Below, in pieces: positions 31,101-44,200 of a stretch of 64,000 nt of DNA (the first letter of the stretch is position 1; the number at the start of each line of letters is the position of its first letter). Under the pieces are notes generated by a model. The model did no database searches, had not been told where the DNA came from, and worked only from the letters and a program-made list of their open reading frames with translations. Position numbers and translations under genes: made by a program. This DNA is from Entonaema liquescens (lineage: Eukaryota > Ascomycota > Sordariomycetes > Xylariales > Xylariaceae): the NCBI GenBank assembly GCA_902805475.1, contig CADCSX010000009.1, positions 1-64,000 of the forward strand, given 5' to 3'.

Positions 31101-34100
31101 TTAAATTTTTTACGTTAAAATTTCCTTTTATATAAACTTATAATAATATATATTTAAAAAAAATATTTAATATACTTATATCTATTAATTTTTTACGTTA
31201 ATATTATATATTTAAAAATATTTTAAATTTATTTATAATTATTACCTCACTTTTTAATAAATATATAATATTTTTAATTAAATATTTTATTAAATTACAA
31301 AAATAATAATAATATTTAAAATTTATAATTTAAAAATTTAAATTTAAATTAAATTTATTTAATTTTTATTATATTTTATATTTTTAATTTATAAATTTTT
31401 ATATTATATTAAAATATTTTAAATATAAAATATAAAATATAAAAGTATAATATTTATTAATATTTATTATTTTATTTTTTAAATAATATTTAAAATAATT
31501 AAATATTATTTAAATATAAAATTCTTTATTTATATTATTTTTTTTAATTTTTTTCTTTACTTTATTTACTTTTTATTATTATTATTTTTTATCATAATTA
31601 GAATAATTATTATAATAATTAATATATTAATATTTAAATTTATATTTTATTTTTTATTAATATTTTTATTTAATTTAAATTTTTATTTATTTATTTTTTA
31701 TGTTTTTTTTTTGTTTTTTAATCTAATACTTTTTTATAATATAAATTCTTTAATTAAGGAATTTTCTCTTTATCGGTTATATTAAAAATGATATATTTCC
31801 TATTAATATTTTACTTACTTAAAACCAATTTCTATTAAATAATATATTTATTTACATTTATATTTTTTATTAAATAATTATTAAATTTAGTTTTAACTAC
31901 AAAAACCTTTTAAATATTTAAATTAATTTATTAAATATTAAAGATTTAAATTAAACTACTTATAGCAATTAAAACATAAATAAAAAAAAAAAAATTTATA
32001 TTATTTAATAATATTATTAAAAATTTTTTATAATATAAATATATTTATTTTTTAAATAAAATATTTATTAATTATTTATATATATTAAATATTTTATGGT
32101 ATTATATTTAATATTTTATAATTTAATTAAATAATTTAATTAATTAATTTAATATTTTTTATTTTATAAATTTAAAAAAAATATATATTTAAAACAAAAA
32201 AAGTGAAAAATATTAATATATTAAAAAATTCTAAAATAATAATAAAATAAATATAAATAAAAATATCTAAAATATAATATTAATTATTTTATAAATTCTT
32301 TAATATAATAAATATTAATATAAATAAGTATTTAACAATACTTTTAATTTATATGTTTTTATTTTTTAAAAATAAATTTATTTAACTAATAATGAATATT
32401 TTATTGTTTTTACCAACATTTAATAATTAATAAAAATATTTTATATAGATTTTTCCGTTATAAAAGCTATAAAAATACAATAACTTACTATTTTTAGTAA
32501 AACTCTTATATACCACCTTTTTCCCTTTTATAAAAAATATTAAAAATAAGTAATATTAGTTTTTTAATTTAAGTAAAATATTAAGGATATATTAATAAAT
32601 TATTTAAATTATTAAATTAAAATTAATAAAAAAATTTTCTATTTAAATATTAATATTTAATAAATTAAAACTTATATTAAATTATTTATTACTTTAATAT
32701 AATAATAAATAATAAAATATTAAAATAATAATATTATTAAAAAAAAATAATTATATAAAAAATTATATAAATTAAAAGATTTTTTATTTTTATTTTTAAT
32801 TTTATTAATAATTAATATTTTCTTTATATAATATAAACCATTAATTATAAATTTTATTAAATAGTTCCAATTTTATAATTTAAAATTTAAATCATTATTT
32901 ATAATAAATATATAATATTTTAAAAATTAACATTTATTAAATTAACGTTTCCACTAATTTTTAAAATATAAATTCCATAACCCTTTTTTTAAACTTTTAA
33001 AATAATATATTATTATTATTATTATTATTAAAATTATTATTAATAATAAATATAATTATTTTATTAATATATTTAAAATTTAAATAATCTTTTATAAAAA
33101 TAATAAAATAATTCTTATTAATAACTTTTTTTACATTTTTCCTAAAAATAATATTTTATAATATTTTTATAAAATTAAATATGGTTTAATTTAAATGTTT
33201 ATTTTAAACTTAAAATCGTATAAAATATTTAAAAAAAAAATAATTATTTTTATAAATTTTTTTTTTATATAAAAAGAAAAAATTATTAATAAATATAAAA
33301 TTACTAGGTTTAATTTAAAAATATATTTAATATTTTTAAATAATATTACTTAAAATATTTAATATTTTATTTTATTTTAAAAATAAATTTAAAATTAAAT
33401 TAACGTAAAAAAATAAATAAAAATTAATTTAAATAAAATTTATTAATATTAATAAATATTTTAAATAATTAAACTTTAATAATAAATATAAAATAAAAAA
33501 TATATATATTTTAATGTTTTTATAAATATTATAAATAAAATATTTAATATAATATTTTAATATAATATATTTTATTTATTAAAAAATTATAATATAAATA
33601 TTATTTATTATTTAATAAATTAATTATATTTTTTTAATAATTTTAATATTGTAAATATTAAAAAAAATTAAAATTAATTTATTTTATTTTATTATTAACT
33701 TAAATAATTTATTTATATAGTTTATAAAAAATTTTATTTCTTATTATTTTTAATAAAATAATTTTAATATAAAAGAATTTTTTATAAATTAGTAATTTTA
33801 TTTATATTAAAAGTTAAAAAGTTACTTATATAATATTTAATTATTTAATAATAATAATTAAATTATTATTATATATTTAATGGTTGATAAGTTTTTGTTT
33901 TATCCGGTTTTTGGTTAAGAAATAAGTTATTTATTAAATTATTAATTAAATATTAAAGCGAAATATTACGAAAGAAATTAAAGTAAAAAGTAGGAAGCAA
34001 TTATTATGACAATATTTAATAGTTTTTAATATACCCTTTTTTCTTTTATTATATACCTTTTTTATAAGAAATTTAAATAATTGTTATTAAAGAAATTATT

Positions 34101-36329
34101 AATGATAATAATATTGATAATTGTTATAATTATTATTTTAATAAGAAATTTGTTATGTTAAAGTTAAAATTTTAATTTTATAAAAGTAATTAACTTTAAT
34201 ATATTAATTTTTATTAAAAAAAGTTAATGTGGTATTATATTTTTAATATTGTATTTTATAATATTGTAAATTAAAAATAATATTTTTAAAGTTGTTGAGT
34301 TTTTAATTAAATATTTATTATAAGTAAATGTTTTAAAATTATTTGAAAATTAAATGTAATAAATTTTATTATATAAAAATATATTATTGCGGTTTAAAAA
34401 ACAATATATTATATAAATTAATACGAGGTAAACGAGGAATTTATTAAAGTTAATAAGTAATTTTAATTTAAAGTAGTTGATAAATAAATATAAGTTTTGT
34501 AAACTTTTTAATGTAATATGTGTTTATATATTATCGGTAAAAATAAAATAATAATTAATATTTTTTATTATTTTAAAACCGATATAAATAATAGCATAAT
34601 TATTTGCACAATTTAAAATAAAACAATTGTTATAAAAGATAATTAAATTATAAAATTTATATATGGATAAATTTGAAAATTTATCCAATTTATTGTAAAA
34701 AAAAAACTTATTTTATATTGATTCACAAATTGCATAATTATTGAAAGGATTACTTGTTAAACTAATAGTTAATTTACTAAAAATTCCGTTATAAAAATCC
34801 CTTTTAATATTTGGAAATTTTCCTTTTTTACGAAAATAAACAAAATAATTATTAATAAAAAAATTGGTAAAAATTATTATATTGTTATTAGTAAAGTTAT
34901 TACTATTAATAAAGTTATTATTGTTAATAAAAAATTTATTAAAATTAGAGTAATTATATACTTTTTTAATTAAATTAATTAAGTTTTTACTCGCGTTACG
35001 AATTAATATATTTTTAATTTACAAAAATATTTTATTTATTAATTTAATATAATTAAATATTTAAATATTTATTAATTAATCCTTTATATTTATAATATAA
35101 ATTAATATTTTATTTATTAATTTATTATAATATAATAATAATAAAGGGAATAATTTAAATAATATATAATATTATGTTTAATTTAATTTATTATTATTAA
35201 TAAATAATATAATGGATTAATTTTAATAATAAAAAAGTTTAAGTAAGATTTTACATTATAGTAATTTTTATAATAAATTATAACGTAATAAATTAAAATT
35301 TAAAATAATTTAAAATTTCGGATTTAAAAATGTTTAAATAAATAATAACTTACAATTATATATTACAAAATTAATTTTAGGTTTATAAATTAGTTTAAAA
35401 ATAATTTTTAATATAATTAATAAGTTTTTAATGAAAATATAAAATAATTTTTGAAAAATTTATATTATAGTAAAAAAAAAATCTTAATTTAATAAATTTA
35501 AAATATATAATTTAAAAATTTTTTATTTAAACTTTAATAAATTTTTTAACAAAAGAAATATTATTATATTAAAATAAAATATAATATTTTAAAATATAAT
35601 ATTTTTTATTAATATTATTTAACGGGTAAAAATAAATTAAATATAAATTAAAATAATTATTATAAAAATATATAAATTATATAAAAGCGTTATAATATAA
35701 TAGTATATAATTAAATTAATTAAAAATATATAAAATTATATAATATTTAATAATAAATTTTATTTAAAAAAACTTTTTAATAAATTTAAAATAAAGTTTA
35801 ATAAAATATAGTAAAAATTTTATAATTTTAAATATATAAAAAAAAATTATTTTAAAAAAATATTAATATATAATTAAGTTATAAATATAGTATAAATATA
35901 TTAAATATATGGAATAAATTTAAAAATTTAATAAATATAATAAATTTATAATATATTAAACTTCGAATTTTAATATAATATATTAGTTTTTAATAAAATT
36001 TAAATAATTAATAAATATATTAGTAATTTATAAAAATAAATTAAATTATAACAATTTAAATTATTAGTTATTAAAAAAAAAGATTTAATAAAAGATATTT
36101 TAAATATATTTTTAATTAATAAAATAAAAATGTTAATAAATTATATATATTTAAACGAAAAATACGTTTTAAATTATGTATTTATATTTAAAGGATAAAT
36201 TATTATTAAAGATAATATAAAGGATAATAATAGTTTTTAATAATTTAAATATTGTAAATATAAAAATAAAGATAATAATAAAAAAAAGGATAAAAATAAA
36301 TATAATAAGAAATAATGTAATAATGATTA

Positions 36330-36480
36330 TAAAAGATGTTATTATAATGGTAAATATTATAAATTTTATAAATTAAGTAATTATTATTAAAAATGTAGTT
36401 TTTATTATAATTAATATAATTATTATAAATAAAATTGTTGTAGTTATTTTAATAGTTGTTTTAAAAGTTAATATAATTAA
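36330..36480 (+). pseudogene. Cys/Tyr-rich gag-like fragment of the Gypsy-like element
   Basis: From 36,337, in the same reading frame as the reverse transcriptase 1.9 kb downstream, the translation is unusually rich in Cys and Tyr (for example CYYNGKYYKFYKLSNYY*KC, then further Cys about every 10-15 residues). RIP turns TGT (Cys) and CAT (His) into TAT (Tyr), so Cys/His-rich zinc knuckles would decay to this pattern. Position upstream of RT on the same strand fits a gag nucleocapsid. The CCHC spacing cannot be confirmed from the decayed sequence. Confidence 0.35.
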
Positions 36481-37467
36481 TGTTAATAAGTGAAATTTAG
36501 TAAATATAATAGTAAATTTTATATGGAAAATAAAATATTATTAAAAAAAAAATAATTTAATTGTAAAAAATAAAAAGTTTAATTAAAAAATGAAAGTTAT
36601 TTTTTATTTAAATAATATTTAAATAGTAAATTAAGAAAAAAATATAATTATTTATTACGTATAAATAATAGTAAAATAATATATAAAAAATATAATAAAA
36701 AATTTAATATAAAATCGAATTACTTTAAATATATATATGTAAATAATTATATATTATTTAAATTTAAAAGTAGTAGATTTAAATATAAGTAATAAATAAA
36801 AAAAGATTAAGATTTTATTATTAAAATTAAGTAAATATTTATAATTAAATTAAATATTAAAGTTAATAAAGCGGAAATAATAAATGTTTATGCGGAATAA
36901 GTTAATGTAATAAGTTAAAAAGTTAACGATAAAAGTAAAAAAGTTAATAAGTAAAATTTAAAGAAATTAAAAATTATTTATGTAAAGTTAAAACTTTTAA
37001 ATAAGAAAAATTTATTATAAAAATATTGTTTATTAAAAATTGATATAATTAATAAGATAAAGTTAATTATATATGTTAATTTAAACGTATTTAATAAAAT
37101 AATTAATATAAATTAATTAAAAATTTTTATTAAAAATTATAAAATTTATAAATTAAATATTTTATTATATATGGGAAAAATAGTTAAATTTATAATTATA
37201 AGTTAAAAAGTTTAATTTAAATTTAAGTTTTTAATAAAGTTAAAAAAAAGTAAATAAAAATTAATTAATGTTAAAGTTAACGTATGAATATATTAATATA
37301 ATTTATAATTTAATTTATTATTAAAAATAAAATTTTATAAAAAATATAATGTAATTATTAATTAATTTAAATAAATTATAATAATGATAGTTTATTTTAA
37401 AAAATAAATATATATTAATTATTTAAAAACGATTAAAAATTTCTAAAAATAAGTTTTAATAATAACG

Positions 37468-37533
37468 AAAATAATAATTTTAATTAAAATAATAATAATA
37501 ATTTTAATTAAAATAATAATAATAATTTTAATT
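37468..37533 (+). repeat. 24-bp tandem repeat (about 2.7 copies)
   Basis: The unit AAAATAATAATAATAATTTTAATT occurs twice exactly (37,486-37,509 and 37,510-37,533), preceded by a shortened version from 37,468. It lies inside the Gypsy-like relic between the gag-like region and the reverse transcriptase. Being identical, these units are younger than most of the RIP decay or too short to be a RIP target. Confidence 0.8.
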
Positions 37534-38265
37534 ATATATTTAAATTTATTAAAAAGTTGTATATATAAATTTAATATTATATTCTTAAGAATATTATATT
37601 TAATATATAATATAATAATAATTAAAAAAATTATTTTTTTTAATTAAAATAAAGAAAAAATCGTTATTTTTTGAAAAATAAAATTAAAAATTATTAATAA
37701 TATAATTATAAATAAGTATATTGTTATAATATAAGAAAAAATTAATATAATGTAAATAATAGTAAAAATTAATAATAATAACGTTAATAATAATTTTTTA
37801 ATAAATAATTTTACTATTAAAAACGATTTATTAAAATTATTATTTTTTAAAATAAAAACGGATAAAGATTTTTAAAAATTGCTAAAAAAATAAATATTTT
37901 TTTTCAAAGATAAGTTAATAAATTTAAAAACGTAACATTTAAAAAACGTACCAAAAATATTATTTAAAAACGGTGTTAATTACTATAATATATTTTTATT
38001 TTTTAACTGTAAACTTGTTATTATAATTGATAATTATAATATTTAATATAATTAAAATATAATTAAGTTATTTAAAAATAAAAAAATAATTATAAATTTT
38101 ATTAATAATTAATAAAATAAATATAAAATTGGATAAATATATTTATTAAATATTAAAGATAAAATATTATTAAATAAAATATTTAATAATATATATAATA
38201 AAAGTAAAATAAAATATATGAAAAAATTAATATTATTTAATTATTCGATATTTATAGTATAATGA

Positions 38266-38765
38266 ATGGTTAATAATAAAAAAAAAAAATAAGTAATTAT
38301 TAATTTAAAATTATTTAATTATTATGTGTTAATTAATGTTTATTTATTATTATAATAAAAAAAAATTATTAATAAAATAAAAAAATAAAAATATTTTATT
38401 ATAATAAATAATTTAACTTTTTTTTATTAATTATTAATAACGTAAAAATACGTTAACTAAATGATAATTATTTTGTTAAAAAAATTTAAAATATCGAAAA
38501 TAACGTTAATAAAATTTAAAAATTTTTTAATTTTCGGTTAATAATTTATAAATTAAAAATTATTATTTTTTAATAATTTTATTAAAATTTATATTAATAA
38601 TATAATGATTTATAATTATATGGTAAAAATATATAAGTAATATTTATGTAAAATATTTTTATTATTTAATGATATTAAATTAGTATTAAATTTAAAAAAA
38701 TTATTTTTAAGTTATTTATTAATAAAATTATTAAGTTTTATTATTAATAATTTAAATATTATTGT
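38266..38765 (+). pseudogene. Ty3/Gypsy-like reverse transcriptase, RIP-mutated
   Basis: One reading frame can be followed for about 165 codons with no insertion or deletion, broken only by TAA stops at likely Gln/Arg/Trp sites. In order it shows: VIINLKLFNYYVLINVYLL (the VxDLRxLNxxxxxDxYPLP motif), INNLTFFY*LLI (the catalytic IDLTSxFHQxxI block), KFKNFLIFG**FIN (FKNSPAxxQRxxD), then IYINNIMIYNYM, which is the YVDDIVIFS box with Asp changed to Asn. After that come YLCKIFLLF and LNLKKLFLSYLLIKLLSF (LNPKKSFxGxxxxxxLG). The sequence of blocks is specific for Ty3/Gypsy-type reverse transcriptase. The protein is dead, since every catalytic Asp visible is mutated. Confidence 0.82.
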
Positions 38766-39039
38766 TATATAAAAAAAAATTAATGTAATGTAAAAAATTA
38801 AAATATTTAAAATATTATTTATATTAAAGATTTATATTAAAATAATAAAATTTTTATAAAAATATATTTTATGGTATGTGTAAAAAGTTTAATTTTTATA
38901 ATAACAAAAAATTACGTTAATAATAATAAAACGAAAAAACAGTAAAATACCGATAATTATTTTAATAAAAAAAAATATATAATAAAAACGCTATTTATAT
39001 TTATATAAATTAAAATAGAAATATTTAAAAACTTATAAA

Positions 39040-39135
39040 AAAAATTAATAAATCCGGTGATATTAAATTATTGGGATAACGAAAAAATAACGTATTTAAA
39101 AATTAATATATTTAAAAAACAAAAATTTAATATAT
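39040..39135 (+). pseudogene. RNase H fragment of the Gypsy-like element
   Basis: About 280 bp after the reverse transcriptase, in another frame, the translation contains LINPVILNYWDNEKITYL. This resembles the start of the Gypsy RNase H domain (SRxLxxAExNYxxxEKExLA). It lies in the position expected downstream of RT, so one frameshift separates the two. Integrase motifs further on could not be identified, although G retained without C continues to about 41.3 kb and may mark the rest of the element. Confidence 0.5.
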
Positions 39136-41168
39136 TTATTTTTTATTTAAAAAAATTTTAAAATATTAAAATAATATTAATTAATAATATTAAATTAATA
39201 ATATTTTTATTTAAAATATTAATAAAAGCCGAAATTTAATATTAAATTATTAAATTAAAAATTATATATTTTATATAAATATATTAATAAAATAAAATTT
39301 AATTATAATTATTTACATATTTAATTATTATATTAATAAATTATTAAATCATTAAAAATATTATAAAATAAATAATTTTTAAAATATTTAATATAAATAA
39401 AATAAATATTAAGTTAATAATAATATTTATATATTTATTATAATTTTATTTAGAAATATATTATATTTTAAAATAATTAAATTTAATATTTAATGTATTG
39501 TTATAATTACCGATAAAAATAACGGTTAAAAATAAAAAAAAGAAAAATAATATAATAAAAATTATATTAAAAAATATTATAAAAAACTTTAATTATTTTA
39601 TAATTAAAATAATTATTAATAAAGTGTTTAAATTTTATATTATTTAAAGTTATAAGAAAAATAAATAATTAAAACGATTACGAAAAACATTTTAATTAAT
39701 TAAAAAAATAAATAAAGATATAATCAAATGGTTTCGCTATAAATTGCGAAATAAATTATTATATTATATATTAAATATAAATTAAAAACAATTGATGATT
39801 TTATTAAATTACGTATAAAATTTATTAAAAATGGTGTATAATAAATAATATTATTTCGGATTAAAATAAATATTTTATAATTTATAAAATATTAATATAT
39901 AAAATTTAATAAAGAAAATTAAAAAATATGTATAATAGTATTTAAAATGTTAAAAAAATTGTAACAATAAATTAAAAATAAATAACAAATTATTATTAAT
40001 TAATTTAATAGTTATATTTTATTATACAGTAATATAAAATTTTATTATTAATTTATTTAAAATATTAATAAAAAATATATTATGGATAATAAAAAAATTT
40101 TAAAATTACGATATAATAATAATTATTACTTATAAATTTAATAAAAAAATTATTTTAATATTAAATAATATTAAATATAAAATAATTTATTAAACTGTAT
40201 TAATATTGCAATTTTTTTTATTATATAATTAAAAATTATTAACGAAAGTAATATTTAATTAAAATTTTAAATTTATATTGAAATTTTAGTAAATATTATT
40301 TATAAAATTAAAAATAGAATTTATTATATTAATAAATTATTATTTATAAATTAACGGTTAAATAAAAAAAAAAAATTAAAATATTAAAATAATTATATAA
40401 TATTATTATTTATTTTTATTTAAATTATAAATTAATATTATTTTGGTTTTTTAATATAATTTAAATAATATTAAATTAATAATATTAAAACAAAATTCGA
40501 ACAAAATAATATATAATGTTAAATTTTAAACAATTATATTTATTATAAAAATATCCGATAATAGTATTAATTTCGATATATTATAAGATTTATATTAAAA
40601 AAAAATTAAAATAACGATTAATTTTATAATAATAAATGTAAAAATATAATATAATAAAATTTATAAATTTATAGAATAAAAAGTGGGAAATATAATGTAT
40701 TTTCGATTATATAAAAGATATATTTTATCAAGTAAATTATTATGAAAATGGTTAATATAATGCGTTGGGTTATTATTAATTATATAATATGTTGGTGATT
40801 TAATTTATAAATTAAATATTTTATTATATTAGAAAATTTATAAAATAATTTTTATAATTTAATTATATAAGGTATTATAAAAAATTAATTTATATAATTA
40901 TTATAAATTATAATTTAAATAAATAATTATAAAAAGTAATAATAAAAATTAAATATTATACGAAATTGAAAAGTTTTTAAAATAATAAATTAATAAATAA
41001 AGAAAAAAGTTAATTATTAAATATTTAATTTGATGGAAAAGTTATATTTTAATGTATAATTAATAGTATTTAAGAAAATTATTTATATAAAATGTAATAG
41101 TTTTAATAAATGGATATGATAAAAATAATTTTATGATATTGGTAAAGTTAAAGTTGTTGGAAATTGCT

Positions 41169-41294
41169 AGTTAAAATAAAAATAAAACTAGTTAAAATAA
41201 AGATGAAATTAGTTAAAACAAGGATAAGACCAACCGAAACAACAATAAAATTAACTAAAATAATGGCGAGACCGCCGGTCGAAGCAAAAATAAG
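41169..41294 (+). repeat. 21-bp minisatellite, six imperfect units
   Basis: Six consecutive 21-bp units begin at 41,169, 41,190, 41,211, 41,232, 41,253 and 41,274, starting AGTTAAAATAAA and drifting to AACTAAAATAAT and GCCGGTCGAAGC. Because 21 is a multiple of three, the array would encode a heptapeptide repeat of the type S-Q-N-K-D-K-T if translated. Units 3-6 keep far more G and C (ACCAACCGAAAC, GGCGAGACCGCCGG) than the DNA around them. The array lies about 2 kb beyond the Gypsy RNase H relic and could be the tail of that element's coding region. Confidence 0.75.
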
Positions 41295-44200
41295 GACGGC
41301 AATTAAAATATAAACAAAAGTAAAGATAATTAAAAAATTATTTAAATAATACTTAAGATAAATATATATATTAAAATCCTATTATTTATAATATTATTAC
41401 TTAAACCTAAATAAATAATATAATTTTTTAAATTACCATTAAATTAATATCTTTAATTATATATATTAATTAATTAAAATTAAATTACTTAATTTAAATT
41501 ATTAAAATTTTACTAATTTTATAATGTAATTAATTAAAATTAATGTTAAAATTTTATTAATCTTATAATTTAATTAGTTTAAAAATTAAAAAAATATATA
41601 TTTATTAAATTATTTTTAATTAAAGAAAATATAATAAAGAATAATTAATTAAAATTCCTTAAAACCTATTTAAATAAATATAAAAGAATTTTATTTTTCA
41701 TTATTTAAAACATTTATTTTTTTTTTTTTATATTTTTTTTAATATTTTTTTTTTTTAAATTTTAATTTTTTAATAAATTAAATACACTTTTGATAATAAT
41801 AATAAAACAAATATCATATACGCGCATTTGTTAATAATGCAATATAATAAATATTATAATTAATTTAAATAATTATTTAAATATTAATCATTTACTTTTA
41901 ATAATTAGTTACAATAATTATTCACTTTTATTAATTAATTATAATTTTAAATATAAATATTATTTTGATTTTATAATAATAAATTAATAGTTAATATATA
42001 ATCTTATGTATATTTAAAATAAATAATTTAATATTTTATTATATTACTTTAATTATATTAACGAATAAAGTTATTTATTTTTTATTTATTTTTTTTTTAT
42101 ATTTTATTAATAATATAATATTATTATAATGTTTGCAAAATTAGTTAAAAAATAAAATTAAAAAATTATAACTTTTTGTATATTTTAAAATTTAATTTAA
42201 AATTTAAATATTAATTTTACCATTTAATAAAATAAAGAATTAAAAACGAATAAAGTTAAATTAAAAAAATATAAAATTTTAATTAACGATTATAATAAAT
42301 GGGGAAATATTGCCGCTTTTTATTAATAATAAATAATATATAATTAAATTATATTAATGATTAATATAATTAAAGTTTTGATAGTTTAAAATAAATTTTA
42401 TAATAATTTAAAAGATTTTTATATTATATTATTTTATTATATCGGAGTATATTTATGGTACAACTTTATTAAAATAATTACTAAATTAACTAAATGTTAA
42501 GCTTATAATTAACTTAATATAATAGTAATGTATAAAATTATTTAAAAAAAATTATTTTATATTTATAAAATTTACATTAAAAAAAATTAGAAAGTAATTG
42601 AATATATTAATAAATGTATTTAATTATTATTTTATAAAAAAACGTTTAAAACTTTTTAAATAATTAATAATATTTAATATAAATTGGGAATTATGTTTAT
42701 AAAAATTAATAAAGTATTGTATATTTTTAGATTAATTTAAATATATTAATTATTTAATAAAATTTAAATTTTCTTTTTTTTAATAAATTATTATATTTAT
42801 AAAAAAAGGATAAAAGAAATTTAAAATAATAAATATTGGAAATTTACGTTAAAAGTTTATAGGTAATTAATTAAAATAAAACTTTAATAAACCATTATTA
42901 TTTATTAAAAAATAATTAAAGTAATAAAAATTAACGGATAAAAATAAAAAAATAAATTTATAAATAATAATTTATAATATTTACAAAATATTAAATATTA
43001 TTTAAATAATGTATTAAGAATTTAATAAAAAAATGGATTAAATAAAAATAAAAATAAAATTAATTTTTAATATTTTAAGTTATGAAGTTAATAATATATT
43101 AATAATAAATAAAAAATTATTAAAAATATTAAATATTTAAATAAAAATAAAAAAGTTTATAATTATTGTTAAAAATAATAAAAATAAGTGTAAGTAATGG
43201 ACGAAAATATTATAAAATGTAATTATAATTATTAATAAAGTTAAAAATTAATAAAAATTAATTATATTTAAAAGTAAATTATTAATAAAAAGAAAATTAT
43301 TTAAGAAAAGAAATGTAATTATGTAAAGAATAAATTAATATATTATGTTAATGTAAAGTATTATCCTTGGATAATTAATTTAAAGATTAATATTTATAAT
43401 ATTTATTAATTGAAAACGTAAAATAATATTTTATAAAAATTAAATAATATATATATAAAGATTAATTATATGTATTTTTAGTAAATAGAAAATAATTTAT
43501 AAATTAACAATGATAATAAAAATGTTAATTTTTTTTTTTATAAAAGATAATTGTTAAAAAAGATTAAAGTTAACTTATTTTATCTTATTATTAATTTAAA
43601 TAACTCATTTATATAACTTATAAAAAGCTTTGTTTTTCACTATTTTTAATGGAATAATTTTAATATAAAAAAACTTTTTATAATAAAATTTAATTATTTT
43701 ATATTATCATATATAACACTTATAAACATTATAAAAAAATACTTACTTTTTTTAATTAAACTTTAAATTTAAAATAATAAAACTTTATATTTTATATTAT
43801 TATAAAAATATTAAATATTATTAATATATTAAATTATAATTTTATTTTTAAAATAAAATTTATATATTAATTTATTATATAATTATTAATATATATTATA
43901 TATTAGTTTTATTTAAATATTATTTAATATTTTTATTTAATAATATAAATTTTTATATTTAAAAATTAAATAAAAATTTAAAATAAATTAAAACTTAAAA
44001 AATTTATAAAATATATTATTTTTAAAATTTTAAAAACCTTTTTAATTTTTAATATAATTAATAATTTTAAAAAAAAAAATAATATTTTTTTTATTAATAT
44101 ATATATCTAATTTTAAATTTTAAATAATATATATTTTATAATTATTATAAATATTTAAAACATATAATTTTAATTTTTGTTTAAAAATTAAAATTAAAAA

